Positions 1 to 12,300 of a stretch of DNA of 64,000 bases are shown here, piece after piece. The notes beneath the pieces are model-generated. The model saw only the letters and a list, made by a program, of their open reading frames with translations, made no database searches and was not told the DNA's origin. Positions within the stretch are counted from its first letter, which is position 1. Every line of letters starts with the position of its first letter. Origin of the DNA: Nageia nagi (taxonomy: Eukaryota; Pinophyta); contig JBITNC010000001.1 in NCBI GenBank assembly GCA_050084985.1, positions 7,626,001 to 7,690,000 of the forward strand. Reading direction: 5' to 3'. A program made the translations under genes and the position numbers.

Positions 1-3000
1 AGGATTGGCATATTATGTGCCCTATGATTCCTTCACCTACCTCGAGCTCTTGTACTCTCTTACACATAGGCATCATCAAAAGGGGTACCAAATTAGTATG
101 TTCAAGAGCACTAAAGAGGGAGATACTACTAAGCCAATGTTTGAAGTAGTGCTAGATTACTCTCTGGATTCTATTATCTAAACATTTGCTATTCCAATAG
201 ACTAGACATTTCATGTTAAAAAATAGATTGATTTTAAAAAGGATAAATATTATTTTTACATCAATCAAGATGAGATGCTAAGCTAGATTAGTGGAACATA
301 CCAAAATAGTATAAAGCTAAAACTTATGATGAGCTACCAAATAGCTCTTTTTGAAAGGAAGAAATATAAATAAGTGCTACAGGCACTCATGATCATTCTA
401 GAAAAGAAGACCTAAATAGAAGCAAACAAAGCCATGGTGTACATGGCCTATAATATCTCAAAAGCCCATGTCTACTATGATTTCTCAGCTTTCATAACTG
501 AAGAAATCAAGAAATGTTTATTCAAAATAGAAAAATTAGATTTTAAACATTTTTCCTATCTTTGGTGGCTTTTTCCCATCAAAATTTGGAAAAACTTATA
601 AAGGCAAGGCTCCCAAATGAGCCAACTAGTTCTAGTGCTACAATAATGCTAATTGATCTGATGGTGCTAGTTTTGACAAAGTTACATGGATCCTACTACA
701 AGTTTATGGACAAGTTATATGCAACTGTAGTAAAAATTTTGATTAGAAAACTCCCCAATAGGCTATGTAAGAGCACAATGAGGGAGCTACAAGTGGTATT
801 AAAATTGATGATTGGTACTTCTTAGGAGATCACACCATAATAATAAGGTATGGGTATTTTGAAAAATCTTTCTTTTTTTCCAAGTATGTTACCCCCAATT
901 AAATTCAACAGAAATGGGTAGGTAGATTTGTGCTATAGAAAGTAAATATGGGGCTAGAGGCAATTTCAAGTTTATTATAAATATACCAACATCTACTAAA
1001 AATTTCACTCTATTAGAGATAGGATGTACAGATAGTATTACTAAATTCATTGTATAAAATTTCAAATCAGATAAAGTGGGAACTACATGGATGTATGACC
1101 CATTAGGGCAAATGACTTAGTTAATAAGAATTAGCAAGAAACATCCAACATTCATCTATGATAGTAGGCAACATATTGAGTATTTTATAAATAAAATGGA
1201 GTAGGAGGTAGAATTATACCTAGATTGGGAATTTGTATCTCTAATAAAGCCTAGATGGCTATAGAAGGAATAAGAAATTATAGAAATTAGGAGAATAAGA
1301 GGAAAAAATTTTTCCTCAACGTAGAGGTCCTCACCCAATTAGCATATCTTGGGTGGGATCCCAATAAAATTCATTATTTCACAAAATGTAGATTTGAATA
1401 CACCATAAAAATTCACCACATTGAAGGTGAATTGTTTGAAAAGTTCAAATATGAAAAATATTAGGAGGTAGAGTATTCTAAAGATACTTTGCAAGAGTTG
1501 CGACAACCTCTTCCTTCTCATTTTTGTAGGAAACTTGTTACAGAGGAGAAGATAGTACAAGTGGAGAAAAACATATAGCATGGTTTGAGTCCCAAAGAAG
1601 GGATAAGAAGATTGTTTGAACACCACCACTTCTTCTTAGAAACCTTCTCCCAAGAAGAAAAGAAAAATTCAAAATCTTGCTTAAAGAGAGAAGACATTAG
1701 AGAAGGAACAAAAGCCCATTAAAAGGACCAAGACAACTACAATAAGTTCACAATAACAAATGATTGTACCTTCATCTTTAGAGGTAATGGAAGAAGTTCC
1801 AAAGGTGGTGATACAAGAAGCAAAAAATTTTGATCTTGAAAAGTTTAAAGAGCCACAAAATATAGAATTTGGTGGTGCAATACAGGCCTAAGAACAACAA
1901 GAAGAAGCAACCTCAATAGAGGAACAAATCTAGATGTTAACAAAGTGGGGAAAGTGTACTTGAGGTTAGAAAGATAGTAGCAAGGGCACCTAAAGGAGGA
2001 TCGAGAGATGATGGAGATGATAATGATGATGATGAATTTAGAAAGAAGGACTCATGACTAATGGATAAGCTTGAGGAACATGGTAAGGAAATGGAAGAGG
2101 ATAAACCTAAATTAGAAGCCTAACAATGAAAAGGCTAAACCTAAATTAGAAGCCTAGCAATTCACTCCTCCTTAGCAATCCCAACAAACTTAGCAACTTG
2201 AGACACCTATTGTAGGTGAAATAATTTCCACTCATTCTTTTATTCTTATTACCTTGTAAGAGAAAATAAAGTCTACTTTTTCTACATAAATTATAGAGCA
2301 CATTGATTGGGTAACTTTTATAAATAAATCTCCTATGCTCCTTCAGCAACAGTTGAGAATTTTGAGTAAAGTAACAAAGATAGGAGATATGAAAATTGCT
2401 CATATGCCTTTCAAATAAGGGCATATAGATCTAACTCCCATGGCTATAATAAATATAATATGCAAATTGCACTAGCTATAATTATTTCAATTTTTTTATG
2501 AACACTTCAATGGTAGCTAGAAATAGTCTTCAGTCAATGAAAACTAAAATAAAGAAATTACATAAAAAAATTAATCAATATAAGAAGGACTACTCCCTAA
2601 AGGATAAAACAATAGCTAGGTTGTAGAATAAGAATAAATATTTGATTATAAAGCTTAAAAAATAGAATACTAAATTTGATAAGAACATGGTAACATCAAG
2701 AGCTAAGTTAGAATTACAAACCAATTAATAAAGGAGTTTAAAGCTCAAACTACATTTATGGATGCTCAAAAGATAAAATAGATTGAGGTTGAGATGTAGA
2801 CAATCAGTGCTACAAATAAAGTTCTATTATAAGCTAATGCAAAGCTATTATTGGTAATGAAAAAATTTAGAAAATCCTTAGTATAACAAGTTGGTGATAG
2901 AATGATAACATTATCTCACTTGTAACTACTCAAGGAGGAAGCTATGTAGGCCATTAAAGACTTTCATGCTCAAAGTGCTATTCATAAGCTAGCTTTGGAT

Positions 3001-3585
3001 ATACTTAGAAAAGTTTTATAAATGATGCAAGTTTGATTAAGGATAGGGACTAAAAAGGAGTTCACCATAGTCTCCTCCAAGCCAAAATAGTCCTATGAAA
3101 AAAGAATCCAATAAATTTATGATCTCCAGAGTCTAGCATTCAATATGGACATAAATAAACACCAGCTCATAACCGAGTTAGGATTTGTTAACAAATTCTT
3201 TAATTCTTTAGTTGAAATAAAATCTCCCAAGATATGGGAAGAAAAAAATATACAAGGTGGTGCTAATAATTGGGTATCCAATACCATTTAATTTGTGGAG
3301 CAATCTTTTTTTGAGACACAAATCTTATATCTGTAGCAAATAAATGAGTTGGCTCAGGAAGCCATTGTAAAAGTTTTACATTCTAGAAGGCTAAATAGTG
3401 TCTTGGAAGGGTTCAATTTAGATACTAAGAAGATTAAGGTATCCCTCATATTCTCATAATCTAATTATAAAGAATTGAGTGAACTAAATAAAAGGATGTA
3501 AGCATTCCTCCCTCCAGACATGATAGTAGCAATTGAGACTGCAACCAAGTCCACTTCTGGGCAAGCTACTAGGAGTAGCAATTAA
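1..3585 (+). pseudogene. Long decayed ORF, unknown protein with coiled-coil C-terminal half
   Basis: Starting from base 2, one reading frame stays coherent for long stretches, broken by stops that nearly all fall at likely glutamine positions (TAA/TAG). The first 200 or so codons look globular and aromatic-rich, for example YYVPYDSFTYLELLYSLTHR near the start. An acidic and lysine-rich linker lies around 1640-2140 (EVMEEVPKVVIQEAKNFDLE at about 1782). From about 2480 the frame is heptad-rich and reads as coiled coil, then ends with a mixed domain (SLAFNMDINKHQLITELGFV near 3133) and a stop near 3585. The frame shifts several times. The start lies outside the window. I do not recognise the family. 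It is antisense to the gag-protease relic at 5690-6906 and faces it 3' end to 3' end, so it may be a gene carried by that retroelement; this is inference. Confidence 0.5.
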
Positions 3586-4139
3586 TGAATTCTTTTCTCT
3601 AGCAAGCAAAGACTCTAAAGAGCCACCAAAAGATTGTATTCCTCCATTATAACACTTAAAATTTTGGTAATTCTACTATTCTTCATTCTTTATTATTTCA
3701 TTATTTAGTACCCAAGAGTTGCATATATAAGAGTACCTAGGGGGAACACTATTCTTTTAGGATCTTCATGACTTGTAAGATTTTTATATAAATTCTTCCC
3801 CTCTTTCATTGCTTTTACTTACACTATCAGGATTCATTTTTTTTAGTAAATAAATTCACCCAAGAGTTTTGTCATTATTTAGAACCTAGAAAATATATAA
3901 ATAAAGTTACTTGGGAGTTATATCAATGAGACTTGTCTCAATTTTGTATTCTTTTATTCTTTAGTGATCAAAAGTTGAGAGTCCCTAGGAATCTTGTCAT
4001 TTTCTCTAAGTATACTCAAGAATTTATGATTGTAAAAGTTCCAAAAGTCATATTTATTACTTTAGATTCCTTAGGAATTAGTGGCACAAATGTCCAAAAC
4101 TTGTACATATTCAAAGTTTCATTTTTGAAGAATATCAAT
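3586..4139. other. No gene recognised
   Basis: AT-rich sequence after the end of the decayed ORF. It has short direct echoes (AAGAGTT, TATATAA) but no coherent frame on either strand. Confidence 0.4.
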
Positions 4140-4560
4140 AGTGCTTGGGGATATTGAAGGATGAGATCATAGTTTTTGATCAAAATTAGTAGGTCTCAAA
4201 GCAAGTAATAGTGGGTGTAGATTTTTGAAGAACATCAGTAGAGCTCGATGAATTTAGAAGGTGATGTCATATTTTTTATGAAAATCAATAGGTCTTAAAG
4301 AAATCAAAATTTTGATAGAACCCATCAATTCTAGGAGATGATATCATGAATTTTGGCTAAAATCAACAAGTCTTAGTTGAATCAAAATATAAATAGTACC
4401 TAAGGATTTTAGAAGGTGGTGTCACATTTTTTATGAAAATCAATAGGTCCTAGAGAAATCAAATTTTGATAGAACCCATCAATTTTGGGAGATGACATCA
4501 TGAATTTTAGCTAAAATCAATGGGTCCTAAAAGAAAAACATAGAGCCCGCCAAGCAAGTA
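4140..4560. repeat. Degenerate tandem repeat, about 155-bp unit
   Basis: The block beginning AGAAGGTGATGTCATATTTT at 4256 recurs at 4411 (AGAAGGTGGTGTCACATTTT). Both are followed by a shared stretch containing ATGAAAATCAATAGGTC, TTTTGATAGAACCCATCAAT and ATCATGAATTTT. The period is 155 bp. A third, more worn copy is visible from about 4160 (GATGAGATCATAGTTTTTGA). The copies differ at many positions. The array sits between the 5' decayed ORF and the gag-protease relic. Confidence 0.7.
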
Positions 4561-5689
4561 AAAGAGTAGTGCATGTGAAAGAACACTTAGAGCCACTTCA
4601 TTTTAATAATTTTAAATCCAAGGCCCTATTAATGTGTCAACATCAACTCATTTCCATATAACATTAGCAATTCTTCTTGATTCAAGTCAACATAATGTCT
4701 ACCAACCATCATTACTCTAATTGTTGATATCCATAGTAGATATCATAAAGATTGCAAAGAAGTAGATGGAGGATAATAAAACATACAACAAAATCATACC
4801 AATCAATGTGCAATAAAATAATTGTTCAATCAATAACAATGTTATATTCAATCAACTACAGGTCAAGGAAGGAGTAGTCGACATGTTATAAGGATTGTGG
4901 CTCTATGGACATGGTTGACAAGAAGTTACAAATCCCTAGATAGTTCAAATAGTTGATGTTGCTTAGTACTTATTCATTATATAATCTAGCATAGTTGTAA
5001 TATTTATGTAAATAGTATTGTTATATTTGATTCATTCAATGCTAGTAGTAATGTACATTAATGAGATTCAACCACCCAAAGAGGTGGGAGTTGTATAAAT
5101 AGCTAGTTTTTAGAAATTAAGAAGGTTAGATATTTTAAAAAATTTGCCTTAATCTATAAAATCAATTCACATATGATAATTCAAATATATAATGCTTTTT
5201 CCTCTTGTAACAAAGTCGCTATTATTGCTTTTATGAATGTTATGTCTGGAATATTTTCTTCAAATTATGGTTGTGTATCGTGATTGTGATACCTCAAGTG
5301 CAAGATAGTCTACTATTCTTAATCTTGGCTATAGATTGCTACCTATGCTACAATTCTCATGTTATAAATTTTCTATTTTAGTTGTTATTTATTTATCTCT
5401 TTCCTATAACTCTCCATATTTTTATTCCTTTCTTGTTACTTTCAACCTTAAACATAGATAAGAATCAACATATAAAAGAGAGATTGAGCAAAAAACCAAC
5501 ATGAGTACATCCCCAACACCTTCTACTCTTTCAAGGAAGCTACCATTAAGGGAAGTGGAAAACACAACCAAACCAAACCCTTGAGGTTATAGTATACTGA
5601 TCAATAATTTCTTGAGCAAAGGAAATATTAAAGATCACATCATCAATTTTGAATTATCCTATACCTAAATCTAGTAATTTTATTATTAA
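4561..5689. other. No gene recognised; LTR-like composition
   Basis: AT-rich, non-coding in all frames as far as I can read. A TATA-like TTGTATAAATAGC at about 5089 and pyrimidine-rich stretches at 5380-5450 give it the look of a worn LTR. I could not find a partner copy, a TG...CA boundary or a primer site, so no call is made. Confidence 0.3.
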
Positions 5690-6906
5690 CAGATAAATGT
5701 TAAATATCTTATCATATTCTTTAGAGTCATTAATTTTTGATGAGGTATTAGTTGGAGATAAAAACTTTGATGAAAAAGATTTTCTTAGTTTATCTAACTT
5801 GGATTCTCTTTCTTCCCAAGTATGCCTTTCTTATGTTGTGGGTTTTATTTTTTGTTGTGGATTATTATCGATCTTTTGTTGAGTATTAGATGATTCTTGA
5901 CTGATAACATATTTTTCTATTAAAGCACTTAAGTATTTGTAATTATTATTACCAATGTTAGTAGTCAATTTTCCTTTAATTTGCATTAGTGTTGTAAAGT
6001 AATAAGTATATGGTAGTGTTACTTCATTATATAAAGGAGTATTATTACAATGTGAATATGGTTTTTCATCTCTTGGTACATAATGTATTACATCCTTATG
6101 AATATACTTCAAATAATTATGATATGTTGATGGGATACATTACATATCCCTAATCCAAGGTATCCCTAAAAGGATATTATATTGTGTAATATCTTCTTCA
6201 ATTACTTGTAACAATGTTTGCACTATTTTAGATCCTACAGTAATAGGCAACAAATTTAATCCTATTGTTGAACATAAAGCATCATTAAATAATTTTAGTT
6301 GTAGTTATAGCATATAAATAGGTGAAAAATGAAGGTCCAAATTATTATATGCAATTGTTGAAATAATGTTTATCATTGAACCTTCATCAATTAAGATTCT
6401 CTTAAAAGTATTTTCATCTACCATAGCTATAATAGAAGGTGGATCTTGACTATGTGACCCATTTGAATGATTAAGTTCATGATCATAAAAAATAATAGTA
6501 GGTTGTTGACTTGTTTTAATGTTTTCTATAAAAGATACAAAGCTTTCAAGATCATTTATATCTAGTTTGATCATTTGTAATAATTGATTCATTGCATCTT
6601 TATGGTTCTTGGATTGTTGTAATAATTCAAATAGAGATATTTTTACTTATGAAATTTTTAATTATTGATGTAGAGGTCCCTTCAAAAAAAGTTTAAGAGG
6701 TTTTGGACTTGGTATGTCTGGTTGCACATAAGCCTCATCTTGTTGGTTTTTTGGAATGACATTTTATCTTCCTTGTACCTTTTGATCTCTTGTAGTAACA
6801 ATGATCATTCCTATTAAGGTCAAATTATCTTAACTCTAGTTATGTATTACTTGATTCTCATGTGGATGAAATGAGATATTATTAGCTTGGTGTTGAGGGA
6901 GAGGAT
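5690..6906 (-). pseudogene. G1 gag C-terminal linker and aspartic protease relic
   Basis: Read on the minus strand from 6906: a linker (LPQHQANNISFHPHENQVIH), then a frame containing TFKRILIDEGSMINIIS near 6390. That corresponds to the DGGS/DSGS active site of plant Ty3 proteases, with the catalytic glycine replaced by Glu (DEGS). It is followed by PWIRDM and IPSTYHNYLKYIHKDVIHYV (about 6160-6080), the conserved region at the C-terminal end of this protease type. A low-complexity tail with NTQQKIDNNPQQKIKPTT follows. There are several stops and at least one frame change. It is clearly non-functional. The expected reverse transcriptase does not follow. Confidence 0.75.
6902..6906. repeat. Target-site duplication AGGAT, left copy of the copia at 6907
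   Basis: Identical to the five bases at 12186-12190 just outside the other end of the element. Confidence 0.95.
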
Positions 6907-7543
6907 TGTTAGAAAAATGGAGACTAAGACAGAACCAGCCAGATAGAACCGGCCAGCCAGCCAACCGGCTAAGATGCCAGTAAATCTGAAGGATAGTTTT
7001 GTTTATAAAGCCAACTGGTCTGCAGGGCAGTTTCTTTCTCATTTCAAACCAATTTTTAGTTGCCAAGGAGCCATGACACCTGTTCAGCAGTTGTAGAAGG
7101 GTTGGGGGTTACCTAACAACCTTCCTAATACAACTTGGGTTTAAGTTGGGTTAGTTTGTACCTATAAATAAGAGGCTTGAGTTGAGGCATATATGTGTAG
7201 TTGGAATATGTGTGTATGATTGTAATTTGACAGCATTTGTGAGGTTGATTGTAATTGTTGAGAGAGAGATTGTAGTGAGGCTTTGTTGTAACTCCAAAGT
7301 GAAGGTTGTAGCAAGGTTATGCTGCTAGTGTATTGCTTGGAGGACTTGAATGCAAAAGAGTTGAAAGCTTCTCCGTGGATGTAGCCTACACTGGGTGAAC
7401 CACGTTATCTCTTATGTCTCTCTTGTGTGATTGATGTTTATGGATGTTTATTTTCAGTAGTATGCTTAATGTTGTTTCTTCTTTGCCAAAGACAATCTAA
7501 ATTGTGAATGCTCTTGGTTATATGAACTCTTTAAATCCTAACA
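6907..7543 (+). repeat. 5' LTR of the Tork-like copia
   Basis: Begins TGTTAGAAAAATGG and ends TCCTAACA; matches 11551-12185. A TATA-like CCTATAAATAAGAGGC at about 7161 is the probable promoter, with transcription starting about 30 bases downstream. Confidence 0.95.
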
Positions 7544-7545
7544 AT

Positions 7546-7557
7546 TGGTATCAGAGC
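7546..7557 (+). other. Primer binding site, initiator Met tRNA
   Basis: TGGTATCAGAGC, the standard plant copia primer site, starts two bases after the 5' LTR. Confidence 0.95.
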
Positions 7558-7623
7558 CACGTTGTTGTGTTGGGATTTTGTTGGTGAATCTTGTGTGTAG
7601 ATTGGAAATCAAGGAAGAGCACT

Positions 7624-10600
7624 ATGGCAGAAGAAGGGAGGCTGAAGGTGGAAAGGTTTAATGGGCAAGGATTTCAGTTTTGGAAAATGCAAATGGAAGA
7701 CTACCTCTACCAAAAGGATCTCTATCTACCTCTAGAAGAGAAGAGTAAGAAACTTATTTCTATGAGTGATGAAGAGTGGAATCTCTTGGATAGAAAGGCT
7801 TTGGGTGCTGTAAGACTTTGTTTAAGTTCTAGTGTAGCTTTCAATATTTCCAATGAAAAGACCACTAAAGGTGTAATGGATAAGCTTGCTAAATTGTATG
7901 AAAAACCATCTGCCTCTAACAAAGTATACTTAATGAAAAAATTGTTTAACATGAAGATGAATGAAGGTAGTTCAGTTCAGGACCATGTTAATGAGTTCAA
8001 TACAATCACAAATCAATTGACTTCAGTAAGTTTAGAATTTGAAGATGAAGTAAGGGCCTTGTTAATTCTATGTTCACTTCTGGATAGTTGGAATAGCTTT
8101 GTTATGGCTGTTAGCAATTCTTCTTCTAATGCAAAATTGGTCTTTGATGAAGTTGTTGGAACAATTCTTAGTGAGGACATGAGGAGAAAGTCCACGGGAG
8201 AATGCTCCAATGCTGCTCTCACAGTAGAGGCAAGAGGAATACCAAAGGAAAGAAGAAGAAGCAAGTCAAGAAGCAAATCACAAGGAAGGTCAAAATCACA
8301 AGGTAAAACAAAATTGGAATGTTGGTATTGTGGTAAAAAGGGTCACATTAAAAAGGATTGTTGGAATAGAAAAGGTAAAGAATGTGATAGTAGTAGTAAT
8401 GAAAGCACAAGTAATCAAGAGGTTAATATGGTTGGTGAATTAATCCAAGATGCTTTAATCATGTCTAACGAAAAGAACAATGATTATTGGGTTCTTGATT
8501 CGGGTGCTTCATATCATGCTACTCCACATAAGGACTTCTTTTCTAATTACACACATGGTGATTTTGGTCAAGTGTTATTAGGTAATGAACATCCATGTAA
8601 AATTGTTGGTATGGGCAATATAACAATGAAATTACCTAATGGAACACAATGGACTCTTAATGAAGCAAGACACATTCCAGATCTTAAAAGGAATCTCATA
8701 TCAATAAGTAAATTGGATAAGGAGGGCTATGTGATGACATTTAGGGATGGTAATTGGAAAGTTTCTAAAGGTTCAATGGTATTTGCAAAGGGAAATTTGG
8801 TGGGGTCTCTTTATTTACTCACAAATGTCTTTGATTATTCATTGAATCTTGTTTCCTTTGGTAATGATACATCACTATGGCATAATAGACTTGGACATAT
8901 GAGTGAAAAAGGAATGAAAATGTTACACACTAATGGTTCACTTCCAAATCTAAAAGAAATTGATTTAGGATTTTGTGAAGATTGTGTGTATGGTAAACAA
9001 AAGAAAGTTAGATTTCTTAAAGTTGGCAATGAAAGGAAGAGTCACAAATTAGAGCTTGTTCATACAGATGTGTGGGGTCCTGCACAGGTTTGCTCACTTG
9101 GGGGCTCATCTTATTTTGTCACTTTTATTGATGATTGTACCAGGAAGACATGGGTATACTGTATTAAAAAGAAATCTGATGTGTTTGAAACTTTTAAGAG
9201 GTGGAAGGCATTGGTTGAGAATGAAACTAATTCTAAGTTAAAATGTCTTAAGTCAGATAATGGTGGAGAATTTTGCAATAATGAGTTTGATTCATTTTGT
9301 TCACACAATGGCATTAGAAGGATTAAGGTGGTTCCTAGAACTCCACAGGAAAATGGGGTTGCAGAGAGAATGAATAGGACTATCTTGGAAAGGGCTAGAA
9401 GTATGAGGATACATGCTGGGTTTCCTTTAAATCTTTGGGTTGATGCTATTGACACTGCTATTTACTTGATTAATAGGGGTCCATCTATGGCATTAGATGG
9501 AGGCATTCCAGAGGAGATGTGGATAGGTAAAAAGGTAAATTACTCATTCTTGAGAGTCTTTGGTTGTGAGGCTTTTGCACATGTTGATAACGAGAATAGA
9601 AATAAACTTGATGCAAAATCACAAAAATGTTATCTTATTGGATATGGTGTTAATGAATTTGGATATAGGTTATGGGATGTTGATAACCATAAAATCATTA
9701 GAAGTAGAGATGTTGTATTCAATGAGAATAACATATATAAAGATAGGTTGCAAAAGGTTGAGGAACCCAAGAGTGTATCTCTAGAAGATGTTGATCAATA
9801 TAAGGGTCCTGATAATGTTGAAGCACCTCCACCACAAACACCTCAAACTTTGCCGCTTAGAAGATCCACAAGGATTAGAAATCCTCCTGAACGATATTCT
9901 CCTACTCTTTATCATATTTTGTATACTTATGGTGGCGAACCTGAATGTTTTGATGAAGCTATGCAGGGTGGTACACAGATTAAGTGGGAGCATGCTATGA
10001 AGGAGGAGATGGACTCCTTACTTAAGAATCAGACTTGGAGTTTGGTTGAGCTTCCAGAGGGTAAGAGGGCTCTTACTAACAAATGGGTGTACAGGATAAA
10101 GGAGGATGCAGATGGGCGACAAAGGTACAAGGCGAGACTTGTGGTAAAAGGTTTCGAACAGAAAAAAGGTATTGATTATGATGAGATCTTTTCTCTAGTT
10201 GTTAAATTGACCTCGATTAGAGCAATATTGAGTCTTGTTGCTACTGAAAATTTGTTTCTTGAACAACTGGATGTAAAGACAGTTTTCCTTCATGGGGATT
10301 TGGAGGAGGATATTTATATGTATCAACCCAAAGGTTTTGAGGTCAAAGGTAAAGAAGGGTATGTATGTAAATTGGAAAAGAGTTTGTATGGCTTAAAACA
10401 AGCACCCAGGCAATGGTATCATAAGTTTGACACTTTCATGGTAACAAATGAATTTGTAAGATGTCAATCTGATCATTGTGTGTATATAAAAAGAACAATA
10501 AATGGCAACTATGTAATCTTGCTTTTATATGTGGATGACATGTTGATAGCAGGACCTAGTATGCAGGATATTGTTGATCTTAAGGAAAAGTTGGCTAAAA

Positions 10601-11490
10601 CTTTTGAAATGAAAGATTTGGGTGAAGCTAATCAAATTCTTGGAATGAAAATAACAAGAGATAAACAAAACCACTCACTAAGACTAAGTCAAGAAGACTA
10701 TATTGAAAAGGTTCTTAAACGGTTCAATATGAATAATGCAAAATCTGTAACTTTACCATTGGCAAAACATTTTAAACTCACCAAACATTTATGTCCTAAG
10801 ACAAATAAGGAAAAGGAGTACATGACTAAGGTTCCTTATGCTTCAGCAGTTGGGAGTTTAATGTATGCAATGGTATGTACTAGACCATATATAGCACAAG
10901 CAGTGGGAGTGGTTAGTAGATTTATGAATAATCCAGGAAAAGGGCATTGGGAAGCAGTTAAATGGATCCTTAGGTATTTAAGGGGTACTTCTCGTTACTC
11001 TTTATGTTTTGGTGGATCTAACTCTTGTTTGCAAGGATATGTTGATTCTGACATGGCAGGTGATATAGATGGTGGGAGAAGCACTACAGGTTATGTGTTT
11101 ACCATTGGAGGTACAACGGTTAGTTGGATTTCAAAAATCCAATAGGTTGTGGCTCTCTCCACTACTGAGGTAGAGTACGTGGCGATGACAGAGGTGAGTA
11201 AAGAATTGATTTGGTTGAAGAGACTGATGGAGGAACTGGGAAAGGTGCAGGAGGATGCGAAGCTATGGAGCGATAGCCAGAGTGCTATCCATCTTGCAAA
11301 GAACTCAGCCTACCATTCAAGAACTAAACACATCAAATTGAGGTACCACTTCATTAGGGTAGCGTTGGAGGATGGTTCAGTCAGTTTGGGGAAGATTCAC
11401 ACGTCACAAAATCCTGCGGACATGTTCACGAAAGTTGTTACAAAGGAGAAGTTGGGCTCTTGCTCAACTTGGATTGGTCTTAAGGAGTAA
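7624..11490 (+). pseudogene. gag-pol: Copia gag-pol polyprotein, interrupted by one in-frame TAG
   Basis: The frame of 1288 codons before the final stop starts at ATGGCAGAAGAAGGG; the upstream in-frame TTG at 7591 is not a likely start. In order: gag with a CCHC knuckle (CWYCGKKGHIKKDC, about 8321), protease (WVLDSGASYHATP, about 8490), integrase zinc domain (HNRLGHMSEKG...CEDCVYGKQ) and catalytic core (HTDVWGP; DDCTRKTW; LKSDNGGEF; ENGVAERMNRT), reverse transcriptase (LDVKTVFLHGDL; LYVDDMLIAG at about 10528) and RNase H. TAG at 11143-11145 replaces the lysine codon expected in SKIQ-K-VVALST, and the same frame runs on to TAA at 11490. Some family positions differ, for example IFSLVVK in place of the usual IFSPVVK. 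The frame is otherwise intact, so the nonsense codon is probably recent. Confidence 0.93.
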
Positions 11491-11550
11491 AGGCCAAGAT
11501 GAGGAGCTTTTGACCCTTGTTGCAGAGGAAGAAGTCTCCAAGTGGGAGAT

Positions 11551-12185
11551 TGTTAGAAAAATGGAGACTAAGATAGAACCAACCAGACAGAACTGGCCAA
11601 CCAGCCAACCGGCTAAGATGCCAGTAAATCTAAAGGAAGTTTTATTTATAAAGCCAACTGGTTGCGGGGTAGTTTCTTTCTCATTTCAAACCAATTTTCA
11701 GTTGCCAAGGAGCCATGACACCTGTTCAGCAGTTGTAGAAGGGTTGGGGGTTCCCTAACGACCTTCCTGATCCAACTTGGGTTTAAGTTGGGTTAGTTTG
11801 TACCTATAAATAAGAGGCTTGAGTTGAGGCATATATGTGTAGTTGTAATATGTGTGTATGACTGTAATCTGACAGCATTTGTGAGGTTGATTGTAATTGT
11901 TGAGAGAGAGATTGTAGTGAGGCTTTGTTGTAACTCCAAAGTGAAGGTTGTAGCAAGGTTATGCTGCTGGTGTATTGCTTGGAGGACTTGAATGCAAAAG
12001 AGTTGAAAGCTTCTCCGTGGATGTAGCCTACACTGGGTGAACCACGTTATCTCTTGTGTCTCTCTTGTGTGATTGATGTTTATGGATGTTTATTTTCAGT
12101 AGTATGCTTAATGTTGTTTCTTCTTTGCCAAAGACAATCTAAATTTTGAATGCTCTTGGTTATATGAACTCTTTAAATCCTAACA
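11551..12185 (+). repeat. 3' LTR of the Tork-like copia
   Basis: Pairs with 6907-7543. It starts right after the purine tract AAGTGGGAGA and one T, and ends CTAACA followed by the TSD copy AGGAT (12186-12190). Confidence 0.95.
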
Positions 12186-12300
12186 AGGATTTTGATAGAT
12201 TCCTAAGTTTTGATTTGGGATAACCATAAGATTATCAAATTATAATTTCTCATTGTCAATCAACTTTTGAATCTTGTGTTGTAATGCTCTGCATTTATTT
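12186..12300 (-). pseudogene. G1 gag fragment stranded between two insertions
   Basis: Minus-strand reading gives KCRALQHKIQKLIDNEKL and then IPNQNLGIYQNP. This is the region just after the CxxH...C motif of plant Ty3 gag, where the pattern C-LK-KIQ-LID is conserved. It connects upstream to 18310 and downstream to 6906 once the two inserted elements are removed. The first five bases (12186-12190) are the copia TSD and the last five (12296-12300) the chromovirus TSD. Confidence 0.8.
12296..12300. repeat. Target-site duplication TATTT, left copy of the chromovirus
   Basis: Matches 18310-18314, immediately outside the 3' LTR. Confidence 0.9.

Larger units (their letters stand above)
6907..12185 (+). 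mobile_element. Tork-like Ty1/copia retrotransposon, full length
   Basis: A 5279-bp element with two LTRs of about 636 bp (TGTTAG...CTAACA), an initiator-Met primer site directly after the 5' LTR, one gag-pol frame, a purine tract (AAGTGGGAGA, 11540-11549) directly before the 3' LTR, and a 5-bp target duplication AGGAT. By eye the LTRs differ at roughly 20 positions plus small indels, so insertion is fairly recent. It inserted into the gag-protease linker of G1. The gag-pol frame carries one nonsense codon (11143-11145) and is otherwise open. The domain order PR-IN-RT-RH is that of copia elements, and the protein resembles the TNT1/Tork type. Confidence 0.95.

Noticed and set aside
1-3585. 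Alternative genetic code with TAA/TAG read as Gln
   Set aside because: Stops at Gln positions are frequent in the old relics, but CAA and CAG are also used there, Trp-to-stop changes and frameshifts occur alongside, and the young copia uses the standard code. Methylation decay explains it.
4900-5690. Solo LTR with a TATA box
   Set aside because: TATA-like and pyrimidine-rich stretches exist, but no TG...CA ends, target duplication or second copy were found.
7722-9993. Minus-strand and out-of-frame ORFs within copia gag-pol
   Set aside because: Shadows of the coding frame at 7624-11490.
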